Assembly: GCA_023422955.1 (NCBI GenBank)
Contig: JAFAGG010000109.1
Coordinates: forward strand, 1-24,347
DNA from: Pseudomonadota bacterium
Lineage (GTDB): Bacteria > Pseudomonadota > Gammaproteobacteria > Burkholderiales > Burkholderiaceae_D
Direction: 5' to 3'
Length of the DNA stretch: 24,347 nucleotides
In this document: piece after piece, positions 14,003 through 22,300 of the stretch
Position numbering within the stretch: position 1 is the first letter of the stretch
Layout of the letters: each line of letters begins with the position of its first letter
Made by a program: the position numbers and the translations under genes
The notes under the pieces: model-generated
Databases searched by the model: none
Told to the model about the DNA's origin: nothing
What the model saw: the letters and a program-made list of their open reading frames with translations, nothing else

Positions 14003-14602
14003 ATGCTGAACACGACGATGCATCGCTCCCTTCTTCAGATACTGGCCGGCTCCCTGCTCGCCGTGCTACTTTTCGCAGGCGCGCACTCGAACGCCGACGC
14101 ACAAGGCATCGGCGGCCGTATGAACAATACGCAGGAGCCGATGAATATCGAAGCCAATCAGCTTTCGTATGACGATGCCAAGCAGACCGGCACCTTCACC
14201 GGCAACGTGGTACTGACCCGCGGCTCGCTCATCTTGAAGGCGCATCGCATGGTGGTGTCGCAGGATCCGAAAGGCAATCAGTTCGTGACTTTGTATGCGG
14301 GAGCCAGCAAGCCCGCCACCTTCCGTGAACGCCGCGGCGCCACTGCCGATTCCTGGGTCGAAGGCCAGGCCGGCGATCGCATTGAATACAATGGGCAAAC
14401 GGAAATCGTTCAACTGTTCGGCAATGGCAGAGTCACTTTGCTGGAAGGATCACGCGTCACCGATCAGGTTGAAGGCGATTTCATTTCTTATGACAGTCGC
14501 GCCGAGTTCTATACCGTGAAGAACCAAGCCAACGAATCTCGTGGCGATGGGGGCCGCATCCGCGTCACCATACAACCTCGTAACGAAAGTAAAGGTCAAT
14601 AA
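14003..14602 (+). CDS. lptA: LPS transport periplasmic bridge protein LptA
   Basis: LptA forms the periplasmic bridge that carries LPS from LptC to the outer-membrane LptD/E. The 199-residue product starts with a signal peptide (hydrophobic core about 10-26, likely cut after NADA near residue 33). The OstA/LptA domain shows PMNIEANQLSYDDAKQTGTF, TGNVVLTRGSLILKAHRMVV and a segment with GDRIEYNGQTEIVQLFGNGRVTLLEG, the repeated beta-strand pattern of the family. I chose the ATG at 14003; an ATG at 14018 (MHRSLLQ) is equally compatible with the signal peptide, and neither has a strong ribosome-binding site. It directly abuts lptB. Confidence 0.95.
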   Translation: MLNTTMHRSLLQILAGSLLAVLLFAGAHSNADAQGIGGRMNNTQEPMNIEANQLSYDDAKQTGTFTGNVVLTRGSLILKAHRMVVSQDPKGNQFVTLYAGASKPATFRERRGATADSWVEGQAGDRIEYNGQTEIVQLFGNGRVTLLEGSRVTDQVEGDFISYDSRAEFYTVKNQANESRGDGGRIRVTIQPRNESKGQ

Positions 14603-15343
14603 ATGTCCAGCACGCTGGTAGTTAAAGGCTTGCAGAAAAGTTATGGCGCACGCCAGGTTGTGCGCGATGTTTCCCTGGAAGTCAAAAGCGGGGAAGTAGT
14701 GGGACTGCTAGGTCCGAACGGCGCAGGCAAAACCACTTCGTTTTACATGATCGTGGGCCTGGTTCCGTCGGATGCCGGGCAGATCGACCTGGACGGCAAG
14801 AACATTTCCCATTTGCCTATCCATAGGCGCGCTGGTTTGGGCCTGTCCTATCTGCCGCAGGAAGCTTCCGTATTCCGCAAATTGACGGTTGAAGACAATA
14901 TCCGCGCCGTTCTGGAATTGCAGCGCCATCAGAACAAGGCTTTAAGCCGCGATGAAATCGATGAACGCTTGAATTCCCTGCTGTCGGAATTGCAAATCGA
15001 AAAGCTGCGCGAGAACCAGGCTCTTTCGCTTTCGGGCGGCGAGCGACGGCGTGTCGAGATTGCCCGTGCGCTGGCAACCAATCCGCGCTTCGTGCTGCTG
15101 GACGAACCTTTTGCCGGCGTGGATCCCATTGCCGTGATTGAGATTCAACGTATTGTGCGTTTTCTGAAAGAACGCAACATCGGTGTGCTGATCACAGACC
15201 ATAATGTCCGTGAAACCTTAGGCATTTGTGATCATGCCTACATCATCAACCAAGGTGCCGTGCTGGCTAGTGGCAGACCCGATGAAATCATCTCGAACGA
15301 ATCGGTACGTCGTGTCTATCTAGGCGAACACTTCAAGATGTAG
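14603..15343 (+). CDS. lptB: LPS export ABC transporter ATP-binding protein LptB
   Basis: LptB is the cytoplasmic ATPase dimer that powers LPS extraction by LptF and LptG, whose genes are elsewhere. The 246-residue product has Walker A GPNGAGKTT at 37-45, the Q-loop near YLPQEASVF (83-91), signature LSGGERRR at 143-150, Walker B VLLDEP at 164-169 and the switch His200 in ITDHNV. The segment FAGVDPIAV is typical of LptB rather than amino-acid ABC ATPases. The ATG directly follows the lptA stop, with AAAGGT upstream. rpoN follows after 13 bases. Confidence 0.98.
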   Translation: MSSTLVVKGLQKSYGARQVVRDVSLEVKSGEVVGLLGPNGAGKTTSFYMIVGLVPSDAGQIDLDGKNISHLPIHRRAGLGLSYLPQEASVFRKLTVEDNIRAVLELQRHQNKALSRDEIDERLNSLLSELQIEKLRENQALSLSGGERRRVEIARALATNPRFVLLDEPFAGVDPIAVIEIQRIVRFLKERNIGVLITDHNVRETLGICDHAYIINQGAVLASGRPDEIISNESVRRVYLGEHFKM

Positions 15344-15356
15344 CAAAAACCAGCGC

Positions 15357-16838
15357 ATGAAACAGTCTCTCCAACTCCGCATGTCCCAGCACCTGGCGCT
15401 GACGCCCCAGCTGCAGCAATCCATACGCCTGCTGCAACTGTCCACGCTGGAACTGCATCAGGAGTTGGAACAGATTCTGGCAGACAATCCCTTGCTGGAG
15501 CGCCTGGACGACCCGCTCGACAATTCAGTGCGCCTGCTCGCGGATGGTGCGATCAGCCCATCCGCAAGCGCCGCCACTTCCGAACTGGTTACGACTGAAC
15601 CAGCGGCAACCTCTCCCGCCGAGTCCGAACCTCGCATTGACGATTATCCGCCCGGCGATGCGGCTTCTGCCTCCGATAACGACTGGAGCTTTGACGATGT
15701 GGCCCGCACTTCCAAAGCGCCGGAAGAAGACGATGCCAGGCCCCAGCTGGAAGCCGCTCATGTCAGCCTGCGCGACCACTTGCTGGAGCAGGTAAGGTTA
15801 ACCGCGAACAACCTGCGTGATCGCGCTCTGGCCGAACTGGTCATCGATGCTCTGGATGACAACGGCTATCTGGAAGAATCGCTGGAAGAAATTCATGCGC
15901 GACTTCCGGAAGAACTGGAAATAGAACTCGACGAATTGAATATTGCCTTGAAGCTGATTCAAAGCTTCGATCCGCCGGGAGTGGGTGCGCGCAATATTGC
16001 AGAATGCCTGAGCCTGCAGATCCAGCGGCTGTCCAAGGTGCCGCTGGTGTCGCGCCGGCTGGCAATAACTATCGCAGAAGGCCACCTGACGCTGTTTGCG
16101 CAGCGTGACTTCAACAAGCTGAAAAAAGCCTTGAACTGCGACGACGAAGACCTGCGCGAAGTACTGGCCATCGTCAAGCGCTGCAATCCTCATCCGGGCG
16201 CAGCCTTTGCAAGCGATGCTTCCGATTATGTCGTTCCCGATGTCATCGTCAAACGCACAAAAAGCGGCTGGCAGGTAGTACTCAATCATGACGTGATGCC
16301 TCGCCTGCGCGTCAATGCCTTGTACGCAAATATTCTCAAGCAGAACAAGGGCGACGGCTCACTCAGTTCGCAATTGCAAGAGGCCAAGTGGCTGATCAAG
16401 AACATGCGTCAGCGCTTTGATACCATCTTGCGCGTTGCCCAGGCCATCGTCGACCGGCAGAGGAACTTCTTTTCGCACGGCGCAGTCGCAATGCGACCAC
16501 TTGTCTTGCGTGAAATTGCTGATACACTGGGCCTGCACGAGAGCACTATTTCTCGTGTAACGACGCAGAAGTACATGCTGACTCCTCACGGCATGTTTGA
16601 GCTGAAATATTTCTTTGGCAGCCACGTTGCCACAGAAGCGGGAGGAGAAGCATCATCGACTGCGATTCGCGCACTTATCAAGCAACTCATAGGAGCCGAG
16701 AATCCCCAAATCCCGCTATCCGATAGCAAAATAGCAGATATGCTGGGCGAGCAAGGTATGGTGGTAGCACGCCGCACCGTTGCAAAGTACCGGGAAGCGC
16801 TACGCATCCCTCCCGTCAATCTGCGCAAATCGCTATAG
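15357..16838 (+). CDS. rpoN: RNA polymerase sigma-54 factor
   Basis: Sigma-54 directs RNA polymerase to -24/-12 promoters and needs an ATP-driven enhancer-binding activator. The 493-residue product is complete. Region I is the Gln/Leu-rich start (MKQSLQLRMSQHLALTPQLQQSIRLLQLS) that activators contact. Region II is acidic (about 55-135). Region III holds the core-binding domain and a helix-turn-helix (LREIADTLGLHESTISRVTTQKYM). The RpoN box ARRTVAKYRE at 471-480 reads the -24 element. It is 13 bases after lptB with no hairpin between, so it is probably in the same transcript as the Kdo/LPS genes. A sigma-54-like promoter precedes the operon, raising autoregulation. Confidence 0.98.
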   Translation: MKQSLQLRMSQHLALTPQLQQSIRLLQLSTLELHQELEQILADNPLLERLDDPLDNSVRLLADGAISPSASAATSELVTTEPAATSPAESEPRIDDYPPGDAASASDNDWSFDDVARTSKAPEEDDARPQLEAAHVSLRDHLLEQVRLTANNLRDRALAELVIDALDDNGYLEESLEEIHARLPEELEIELDELNIALKLIQSFDPPGVGARNIAECLSLQIQRLSKVPLVSRRLAITIAEGHLTLFAQRDFNKLKKALNCDDEDLREVLAIVKRCNPHPGAAFASDASDYVVPDVIVKRTKSGWQVVLNHDVMPRLRVNALYANILKQNKGDGSLSSQLQEAKWLIKNMRQRFDTILRVAQAIVDRQRNFFSHGAVAMRPLVLREIADTLGLHESTISRVTTQKYMLTPHGMFELKYFFGSHVATEAGGEASSTAIRALIKQLIGAENPQIPLSDSKIADMLGEQGMVVARRTVAKYREALRIPPVNLRKSL

Positions 16839-16922
16839 CTCAGCGGGCACTGGGAAGCTGTTCCGATAAGCAAGCGCTGTTTTAGGTGGCATGACAGGCA
16901 ACAGTACCCATAGGAGTGTCGT

Positions 16923-17291
16923 ATGAACTTGACAATCAGCGGTAACCATCTCGAACTGACTCCGGCCATACGCGAGTATGTGCATAACAAGTTGGAGCGC
17001 ATCACGCGCCATTTTGATCACGTGATCGATGTAACGGTGATTCTAGGCGTGGAACAACTGGCTGATAAAACCAGGCGACAGCGAGCCGAAATGAACTTGC
17101 GCCTCAAAGGCAAAGTGCTTCACATCGAAAGTTTTGCACAAGACTTGTATGCCGCGATTGATACGCTGATTGATAAAGTCGATCGACAGGTATTGCGACA
17201 CAAGGAGCAACTGCAAAAGCACCAGCATGAGCCGCTGAAGAAGGTTTATGTTGAATCGCCTGCCGACGATGCTCCCACCCAAACCTCCTGA
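16923..17291 (+). CDS. hpf: Ribosome hibernation promoting factor (short form)
   Basis: Short HPF binds the 30S decoding region in stationary phase and helps form inactive 100S ribosome dimers. The 122-residue product starts MNLTISGNHLELTPAIREYV and shows the beta-alpha-beta-beta-beta-alpha fold with HFDHVIDVTVILGVE and the C-terminal helix DLYAAIDTLIDKVDRQVLRHKEQLQKH. It lacks the extra C-terminal dimerisation domain of long HPF. The ATG at 16923 is set by AGGAG about seven bases upstream. The 84-base gap from rpoN could hold a separate promoter, but I cannot identify one. A strong terminator follows three bases after the stop. Confidence 0.95.
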   Translation: MNLTISGNHLELTPAIREYVHNKLERITRHFDHVIDVTVILGVEQLADKTRRQRAEMNLRLKGKVLHIESFAQDLYAAIDTLIDKVDRQVLRHKEQLQKHQHEPLKKVYVESPADDAPTQTS

Positions 17292-17293
17292 AT

Positions 17294-17319
17294 AAAAAAG
17301 GCGCTGTCAGCGCCTTTTT
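17294..17319. terminator. Bidirectional intrinsic terminator between hpf and dgt
   Basis: A run of six A (17294-17299) is followed by GGCGCT (17300-17305), a GTC loop, AGCGCC (17309-17314) and five T (17315-17319). The 6-bp G+C stem extends through A-T pairs to about 11 bp. It lies between the convergent hpf and dgt genes and can serve both strands. Confidence 0.93.
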
Positions 17320-17328
17320 ATTTCCCTA

Positions 17329-18477
17329 TCAGATTTCACCTATCATAAAAAGCCGGCGATGCTCGCGCATCGCATAACGATCCGTCATGCCGGCAATATA
17401 GTCCGCGACCTTGCGCGCTTGTGCGGGCATTGCTTCGGACTGGACTACTTCAGTAACCTGATAATCCGGCGGCAGCAGGCGCGGCTCTTCCATGAAAGCC
17501 TGGAACAGCTCGGTGATGATACGGCGCGCCTTGCTGGTCATGCGATTGACCTGATAGTGCTGGTAGAGATTGTGCCGGAGGAATTGCTTCAATACGGTAG
17601 CCTCGCTTCGCATTCCCTCGGAAAAGGTGATGAGCATAGGCGCCTCGCGAACATCGTCTATCGTCTGCAAATTGGCTGCCAGGATCTGTTGTCGCGAGGC
17701 TTCAGTCAAATCCACGATCAGCGCATTGATCATGCGACGTACCGTTTCATTGATTGCGCGGCGGCCGCTGATGCCGGGATAAGTTTGCTCGACATCACGG
17801 CGATGACGCGCATACAGATCGATTTCATCCAGTTGCGCTTCCGTGAGCAGTCCTGAACGCAAGCCATCGTCCACATCATGATTGTTGTAGGCGATTTCAT
17901 CCGCAAGATTGGCTAACTGCGCCTCCAGGCCCGGCCGCTTGTTTTCCAGAAAACGCAGACCCACTTCGTCGAGTTGCCGCGCATTCGCCAGAGAACAATG
18001 CTTGAGTATGCCTTCGCGCGTTTCAAAAGTCAGATTGAGACCTTCATGCGCGCCATAACGCTCTTCCAGTTTGTCCACCACGCGCAGGCTTTGCAGATTG
18101 TGTTCAAAGCCGCCATAGTCCTTCATGCAGGCATTCAGCGCATCCTGGCCGGCATGGCCGAAAGGCGTATGACCCAAATCGTGGGCAAGCGAGATCGCTT
18201 CGACCAGATCTTCATTGAGGCGGAGATTGCGTGCGATGGAACGGGCAATCTGCGCAACTTCTATGCTGTGCGTGAGGCGGGTACGAAACAGATCGCCTTC
18301 GTGATTGACGAAGACTTGCGTCTTGTATTCCAGACGACGAAAGGCGGTGGAATGGATAATGCGATCCCGATCTCGCTGGAACTCCGTGCGCATGGCCGAA
18401 GAGGTTTCCGGAAAGCGCCGCCCCCGCGACAGCGAGGACTTGGCAGCATACGAAGCAAGATGGGATTCCCAATCCAT
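17329..18477 (-). CDS. dgt: Deoxyguanosinetriphosphate triphosphohydrolase-like protein (HD domain)
   Basis: Members of this HD-domain family hydrolyse dNTPs to deoxynucleoside and triphosphate, affecting dNTP pools. The 382-residue product has the shorter length of the dGTPase-like subgroup (about 370-390, against about 505 for E. coli Dgt). The start MDWESHLASYAAKSSLSRGRRFPE and FRRLEYKTQVFVNHEGDLFRTRLTHSIEVAQIARSIAR are typical; His70, His99 and Asp100 (AHDLGHTPFGHAGQ) are the first metal ligands, and NLADEIAYNNHDVDDG supplies the later one. The ATG at 18477 has AAAGGA upstream and starts one base after the aroKB stop, so it is likely coupled. The substrate preference of this subgroup cannot be read here. 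Confidence 0.93.
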   Translation of the reverse strand: MDWESHLASYAAKSSLSRGRRFPETSSAMRTEFQRDRDRIIHSTAFRRLEYKTQVFVNHEGDLFRTRLTHSIEVAQIARSIARNLRLNEDLVEAISLAHDLGHTPFGHAGQDALNACMKDYGGFEHNLQSLRVVDKLEERYGAHEGLNLTFETREGILKHCSLANARQLDEVGLRFLENKRPGLEAQLANLADEIAYNNHDVDDGLRSGLLTEAQLDEIDLYARHRRDVEQTYPGISGRRAINETVRRMINALIVDLTEASRQQILAANLQTIDDVREAPMLITFSEGMRSEATVLKQFLRHNLYQHYQVNRMTSKARRIITELFQAFMEEPRLLPPDYQVTEVVQSEAMPAQARKVADYIAGMTDRYAMREHRRLFMIGEI

Positions 18478-18478
18478 A

Positions 18479-20146
18479 CTATCCTTTCACGCCAGCGGCC
18501 AGCGTCTCACGCAAGACCTCATCCGGCACAGTCGTAATTCCAGCAGTTCCCAAGGGTTTCAGCAGGATGAAGCGGATCTTTCCACCCTCATTTTTCTTGT
18601 CGACCTGCATCAGCTCCAACCAACGATCCAGGCCCAAATCCGGCGCAACCACTGGCAGGCCGGCGGCTTCGACCAATACGCGGATGCGGTTCTTCATGGA
18701 TGCATCGATATAGCCCAAGCGGTGCGACAAGTCGGCCGCCAGCACCATGCCGCACCCGACGGCTTCCCCGTGCAGCCAGTTTCCATATCCCAGGCCGGAC
18801 TCGATGGCATGGCCGAAGGTATGGCCGAAATTCAGGATGGCACGCAGGCCGCCTTCCTTTTCATCCTGACGCACCACGTCGGCCTTGATCTCGCAGGAGC
18901 GCTTCACGGCATACGCGAGCGCTTGCGGATCACGGGCGATCAGTTTGCCGATATTACGTTCGATCCAGTCGAAGAATTCCGCATCGATGATGGCGCCATG
19001 CTTGATGACTTCCGCCAGACCTGCGGACAGTTCACGGTCCGGCAAGGTGTTCAGCGTGGAGGTATCGGCGATGACCGATTGCGGCTGATAGAACGCGCCG
19101 ATCATGTTCTTGCCGAGCGGATGATTGATGCCGGTTTTGCCGCCCACGGAAGAATCCACCTGCGCCAGCAGCGTGGTCGGCACCTGGACGAAGGGAATGC
19201 CGCGCATGTAGGAAGCGGCCGCATAACCAGTAAGGTCGCCAATCACACCGCCGCCCAATGCGATCAGGGTGGTCTTGCGGTCACATTTTTCCTGCAGCAG
19301 CACATCGAAAATCCGCATCAGGCTGGACCAGTTTTTTTCTTCCTCGCCATCCGGCAGCACAATGGCAATTACCTGCTTGCCCGCAGACTCCAGGGTCTTG
19401 GTGAGCTTATCCAGGTAGAGCGGAGCGACCACGGTATTGGTAACAACGGCCACTCGCCGCCCCCGCACCAGCTCGCCCACTTTGCCGGCATCCTCCAGCA
19501 AGCCCTCCCCGATCAGGATAGGGTAGGTGCGTTCACCCAGGTCGACGGATAACTGAATTGGAGAGTAGTTCGTTGTAGGCATTGCGCTGGATGAAGAATC
19601 GTTCGATGAGTTACAGGAGTTTGGCAAGGCAGCCTGGCTGCCTTCCAACTGCGCCAGTATCGATTGTACGATGCCCTGGATATTGGGGCGGCCGGTTTCC
19701 ACAATAAAATCAGCCACTTCCTGATAATAGGGCTCACGTTGGCTGGCTAGTTCTTCCAGGCGCTTGCGCGGATCGGCAGTCTGCAACAGGGGCCGATTCT
19801 TGTCGTGGGACGTGCGCTGCAAAATGCTTTGCGTACTGGCACGCAGATAAATGACGGTGCCTCGGGATTTCAGGAAATGTCGGCTTTCCTCATTGAGGAT
19901 GGCACCCCCTCCCGTCGCAAGCACAATATCTTCCTGCCCGGTGAGATCGCGAATGACATCGGCCTCTCTCTGGCGGAAGCTTTGCTCACCTTCTATTTCA
20001 AAAATAACCGGGATGGAAACGCCAGTGCGCGCCTCGATTTCGTGGTCGGAATCGATGAAACGCTTGTTCAGTTTCTTGGCAAGGACTCGGCCGATGGTGG
20101 TTTTACCCGATCCCATCAGGCCGACAAGGAAGATATTTCCGGACAC
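18479..20146 (-). CDS. aroKB: Bifunctional shikimate kinase/3-dehydroquinate synthase fusion
   Basis: One open frame of 555 residues joins two shikimate-pathway enzymes. Residues 1-170 are shikimate kinase: Walker A GLMGSGKTT (9-17), Asp34, Arg58 and GGG 79-81, the shikimate-binding set. Residues 189-555 are 3-dehydroquinate synthase: GGGVIGDLTG, DSSVGGKTGIN, the metal ligands in EVIKHG, HTFGHAIE and HGEAVG. They are joined by a Ser/Asn-rich linker (about 171-188) with no stop. I chose the GTG at 20146, because MSGNIFLVGLMG is the AroK start and it gives the familiar residue numbers; a GTG at 20176 lies inside a hairpin. The internal ATG at 19582 could start a separate AroB, but no ribosome-binding site precedes it. 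Two non-consecutive steps are thus fused. Confidence 0.9.
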   Translation of the reverse strand: MSGNIFLVGLMGSGKTTIGRVLAKKLNKRFIDSDHEIEARTGVSIPVIFEIEGEQSFRQREADVIRDLTGQEDIVLATGGGAILNEESRHFLKSRGTVIYLRASTQSILQRTSHDKNRPLLQTADPRKRLEELASQREPYYQEVADFIVETGRPNIQGIVQSILAQLEGSQAALPNSCNSSNDSSSSAMPTTNYSPIQLSVDLGERTYPILIGEGLLEDAGKVGELVRGRRVAVVTNTVVAPLYLDKLTKTLESAGKQVIAIVLPDGEEEKNWSSLMRIFDVLLQEKCDRKTTLIALGGGVIGDLTGYAAASYMRGIPFVQVPTTLLAQVDSSVGGKTGINHPLGKNMIGAFYQPQSVIADTSTLNTLPDRELSAGLAEVIKHGAIIDAEFFDWIERNIGKLIARDPQALAYAVKRSCEIKADVVRQDEKEGGLRAILNFGHTFGHAIESGLGYGNWLHGEAVGCGMVLAADLSHRLGYIDASMKNRIRVLVEAAGLPVVAPDLGLDRWLELMQVDKKNEGGKIRFILLKPLGTAGITTVPDEVLRETLAAGVKG

Positions 20147-20162
20147 GTTCACAAATGCTTTC

Positions 20163-20184
20163 CCGGACCCGCGCACGGGTCCGG
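20163..20184 (-). promoter_or_regulatory. G+C-rich hairpin between pilQ and aroKB
   Basis: CCGGACCCG and CGGGTCCGG form a perfect 9-bp stem around a 4-base loop, 16 bases upstream of the chosen aroKB GTG. No T-run follows on the minus strand. A smaller dyad, CTGAG/CTCAG (20198-20202 and 20208-20212), overlaps the pilQ stop. They could partly stop pil transcripts, protect a processed 3' end or affect aroKB translation. Confidence 0.5.
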
Positions 20185-20203
20185 CGATTGAAGTTGCCTG
20201 AGA

Positions 20204-22300
20204 TTACCTCAGTTGAACGTTGTCATCAATAATTTTAGGCGTGAGGAAAATGATCAGTTCCGTTTTATCGTCAGTACGGGCCCGTGTTTTGAACAACCAG
20301 CCCAGACCCGGAATATCGCCCAGCAATGGGACTTTCGTTTCATTGTTTCTTTCCTGCTGGATGTAGATACCGCCGATCGCCACAGTACCGCCATTTTCAA
20401 TCAAGACTTGAGTCTGAACGTGCTTGGTATCGATGGCATAACCCATGCTGGTAAGCTGGCCGACGCTGTCTTTATTGATATCCACATCCAGGATGACATT
20501 GTTGTCAGGCGTAATCTGCGGCGTTACCTCGAGCTTCAAATTCGCCTTGCGGAATTCGACGGTAATCATCCCATCCCGGTTTGCCTTGGTATAAGGCAGC
20601 TCCGTTCCCTGTTCGATCAGCGCTTTCATCTGATCGCCGGTAATGACACGCGGGCTGGACAGGACTTTACCCTTGCCGTCGGCCTCGAGCGCAGACAATT
20701 CCAAGCCAAGAAATCTTGTGGCCGCCGAATTGAAAAGCATGAGCGCAATGGAGCCCGGCTCGTAACCGTTCAGGCCGTTGGCCGGCAACCATACGTTAGG
20801 CGAAAAGATCTCCAGCCGGTCGTCATTGTCGGGATTCGGTTCCATTTTTCCGCCCACACCCACTCGCCCCCCTCGTGCATTGGCTCCGAACGAGAGCTTG
20901 GAACCCAGGTTGCGACTGAATTTGTCGTCAGCCTCGACGATACGCGCTTCAATCAGCACCTGCCGGGTAGGAATATCGACTTTTTTTATCAACGCTTCGA
21001 TTTCCTCGAGCTTGGAGCCGGTATCGGTAATGAAAAGCTGGTTGGTTCTTGTATCAATAATAAAGCTGCCGCGCTTCGAAAGAATGCTGCGTTCCGCATT
21101 CGATGTCTCGAGTATGGTCTTGAAGGCGTCAGCCTTGTGATAATTCAGCCGGAAGCCCTGCGTATAAAGCGGCTCAAGTTCGGTAATCTGCGACTTCTGT
21201 TCCAGCTCCAGCTTTTCCTTCGTCAGCAATTCATCCTTGGGCGCGATCCACATGACATTGCCATTCGTGCGCGTATCCAGCCCTTTGGATTGCAATACGA
21301 TGTCCAGGGCCTGATCCCAGGGCACATCTTTCAGGCGCAATGTCAGATTGCCGGACACGCTATCGCTGGTCACGATATTCAATCCCGTGAAATCTGCGAT
21401 GACGCGCAACACGGCCCGCACTTCAACGTTCTGGAAATTCAGGGAAAGCTTTTCGCCGCGATAGGTCTTGCCCTTGCGCCCGACCGCCTCGGCCTGTTCC
21501 TGCTTCAGCGGTTTAACCTCCACCACCAACTGGGCATCTGTCTGATAGGCACTATGTTCCCAAAAACCCTTGGGCTCGATCACCATGCGTGCGTGGCCTG
21601 CGGTAGCGCTTGTAGTAATGATCTGAACCGGTGTTCCGAAGTCCGTTACATCAAGCCGACGCTGCAACTCGGAAGGCAGGGCAGCTTTCTGGAAGTCCAC
21701 GACTATGCGCTGGCCCTGCTGCTGCACGGTAACGCCATTTTGATTGCCGTCCAGGTTGACGATCACGCGCCCCTCGCCATTGTCGCCCCGGCGAAAATCG
21801 ATATTCCTTATGGCTCCAGCACTGCCCGTTGCTTTTGGCGTGGAGCGGGTGATCTGATTTTCTGCTACCGGCGCTTCCGGCGCCTCACCGATGGTGACAA
21901 GCACTTCACGGCCCCGGGTCTCGGTGGTGAAGTTCAAGGACTTCTTCAGATTGAATACGAGACGTGAGCGATCTTCAGCCTGCACCACATTGACGCTGCG
22001 CAGATCGCCGACTTGCAACTCCTTCATATTGCTTCCGGTGCCATTGAGCGCTGATGCAAAATCGAGCACTACGCGAGCCGGGTTGGTGACTGAAAATCCA
22101 ATGGGTTCCTGGGCCAGCGGCTCCTTCATGGACACGGTCACGACGATGTTGCCTCCTACCTGCCTCGCCTGTATACCTTCGATCGCATTTTTTTCCTGTG
22201 CTGAAGCTGCAGTCATCGCGCCCAATACACATACCCACATGCAGAGGCTTGCCGTTTTATGTGCGAGCGCACGCAAGCTGTGGCTCATTGCTGTTTTCAT
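20204..22300 (-). CDS. pilQ: Type IV pilus secretin PilQ
   Basis: PilQ forms the outer-membrane ring through which type IV pili emerge. The 698-residue product starts with a signal peptide (core about 16-32, cut near TAASA/Q). Two AMIN peptidoglycan-binding domains follow (about 40-140 and 165-265). An STN/N0 domain (about 282-355) has LSLNFQNVEVRAVLRVIADFTGLNIV. The N1 and secretin domains include DIPTRQVLIEARIVEADDKFSRNLG and the conserved C-terminal VIDVDINKDSV, GGIYIQQERNNETKVPLLGDIPGLGWLFK and DKTELIIFLTPKII. The ATG at 22300 overlaps the pilP stop as ATGA and follows AGGAGG. It is the last gene of pilMNOPQ, with aroKB behind it. Confidence 0.97.
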   Translation of the reverse strand: MKTAMSHSLRALAHKTASLCMWVCVLGAMTAASAQEKNAIEGIQARQVGGNIVVTVSMKEPLAQEPIGFSVTNPARVVLDFASALNGTGSNMKELQVGDLRSVNVVQAEDRSRLVFNLKKSLNFTTETRGREVLVTIGEAPEAPVAENQITRSTPKATGSAGAIRNIDFRRGDNGEGRVIVNLDGNQNGVTVQQQGQRIVVDFQKAALPSELQRRLDVTDFGTPVQIITTSATAGHARMVIEPKGFWEHSAYQTDAQLVVEVKPLKQEQAEAVGRKGKTYRGEKLSLNFQNVEVRAVLRVIADFTGLNIVTSDSVSGNLTLRLKDVPWDQALDIVLQSKGLDTRTNGNVMWIAPKDELLTKEKLELEQKSQITELEPLYTQGFRLNYHKADAFKTILETSNAERSILSKRGSFIIDTRTNQLFITDTGSKLEEIEALIKKVDIPTRQVLIEARIVEADDKFSRNLGSKLSFGANARGGRVGVGGKMEPNPDNDDRLEIFSPNVWLPANGLNGYEPGSIALMLFNSAATRFLGLELSALEADGKGKVLSSPRVITGDQMKALIEQGTELPYTKANRDGMITVEFRKANLKLEVTPQITPDNNVILDVDINKDSVGQLTSMGYAIDTKHVQTQVLIENGGTVAIGGIYIQQERNNETKVPLLGDIPGLGWLFKTRARTDDKTELIIFLTPKIIDDNVQLR

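Noticed and set aside
16839..16922. Sigma-54-like motif (TGGCATGACAGGCA) before hpf
   Set aside because: The GG-to-GC distance is 10, not 12, and the TTGC element is absent.
20213..21967. Long open frame on the plus strand opposite pilQ
   Set aside because: It is antisense to a clear secretin gene, with no recognisable domain and no convincing ribosome-binding site.
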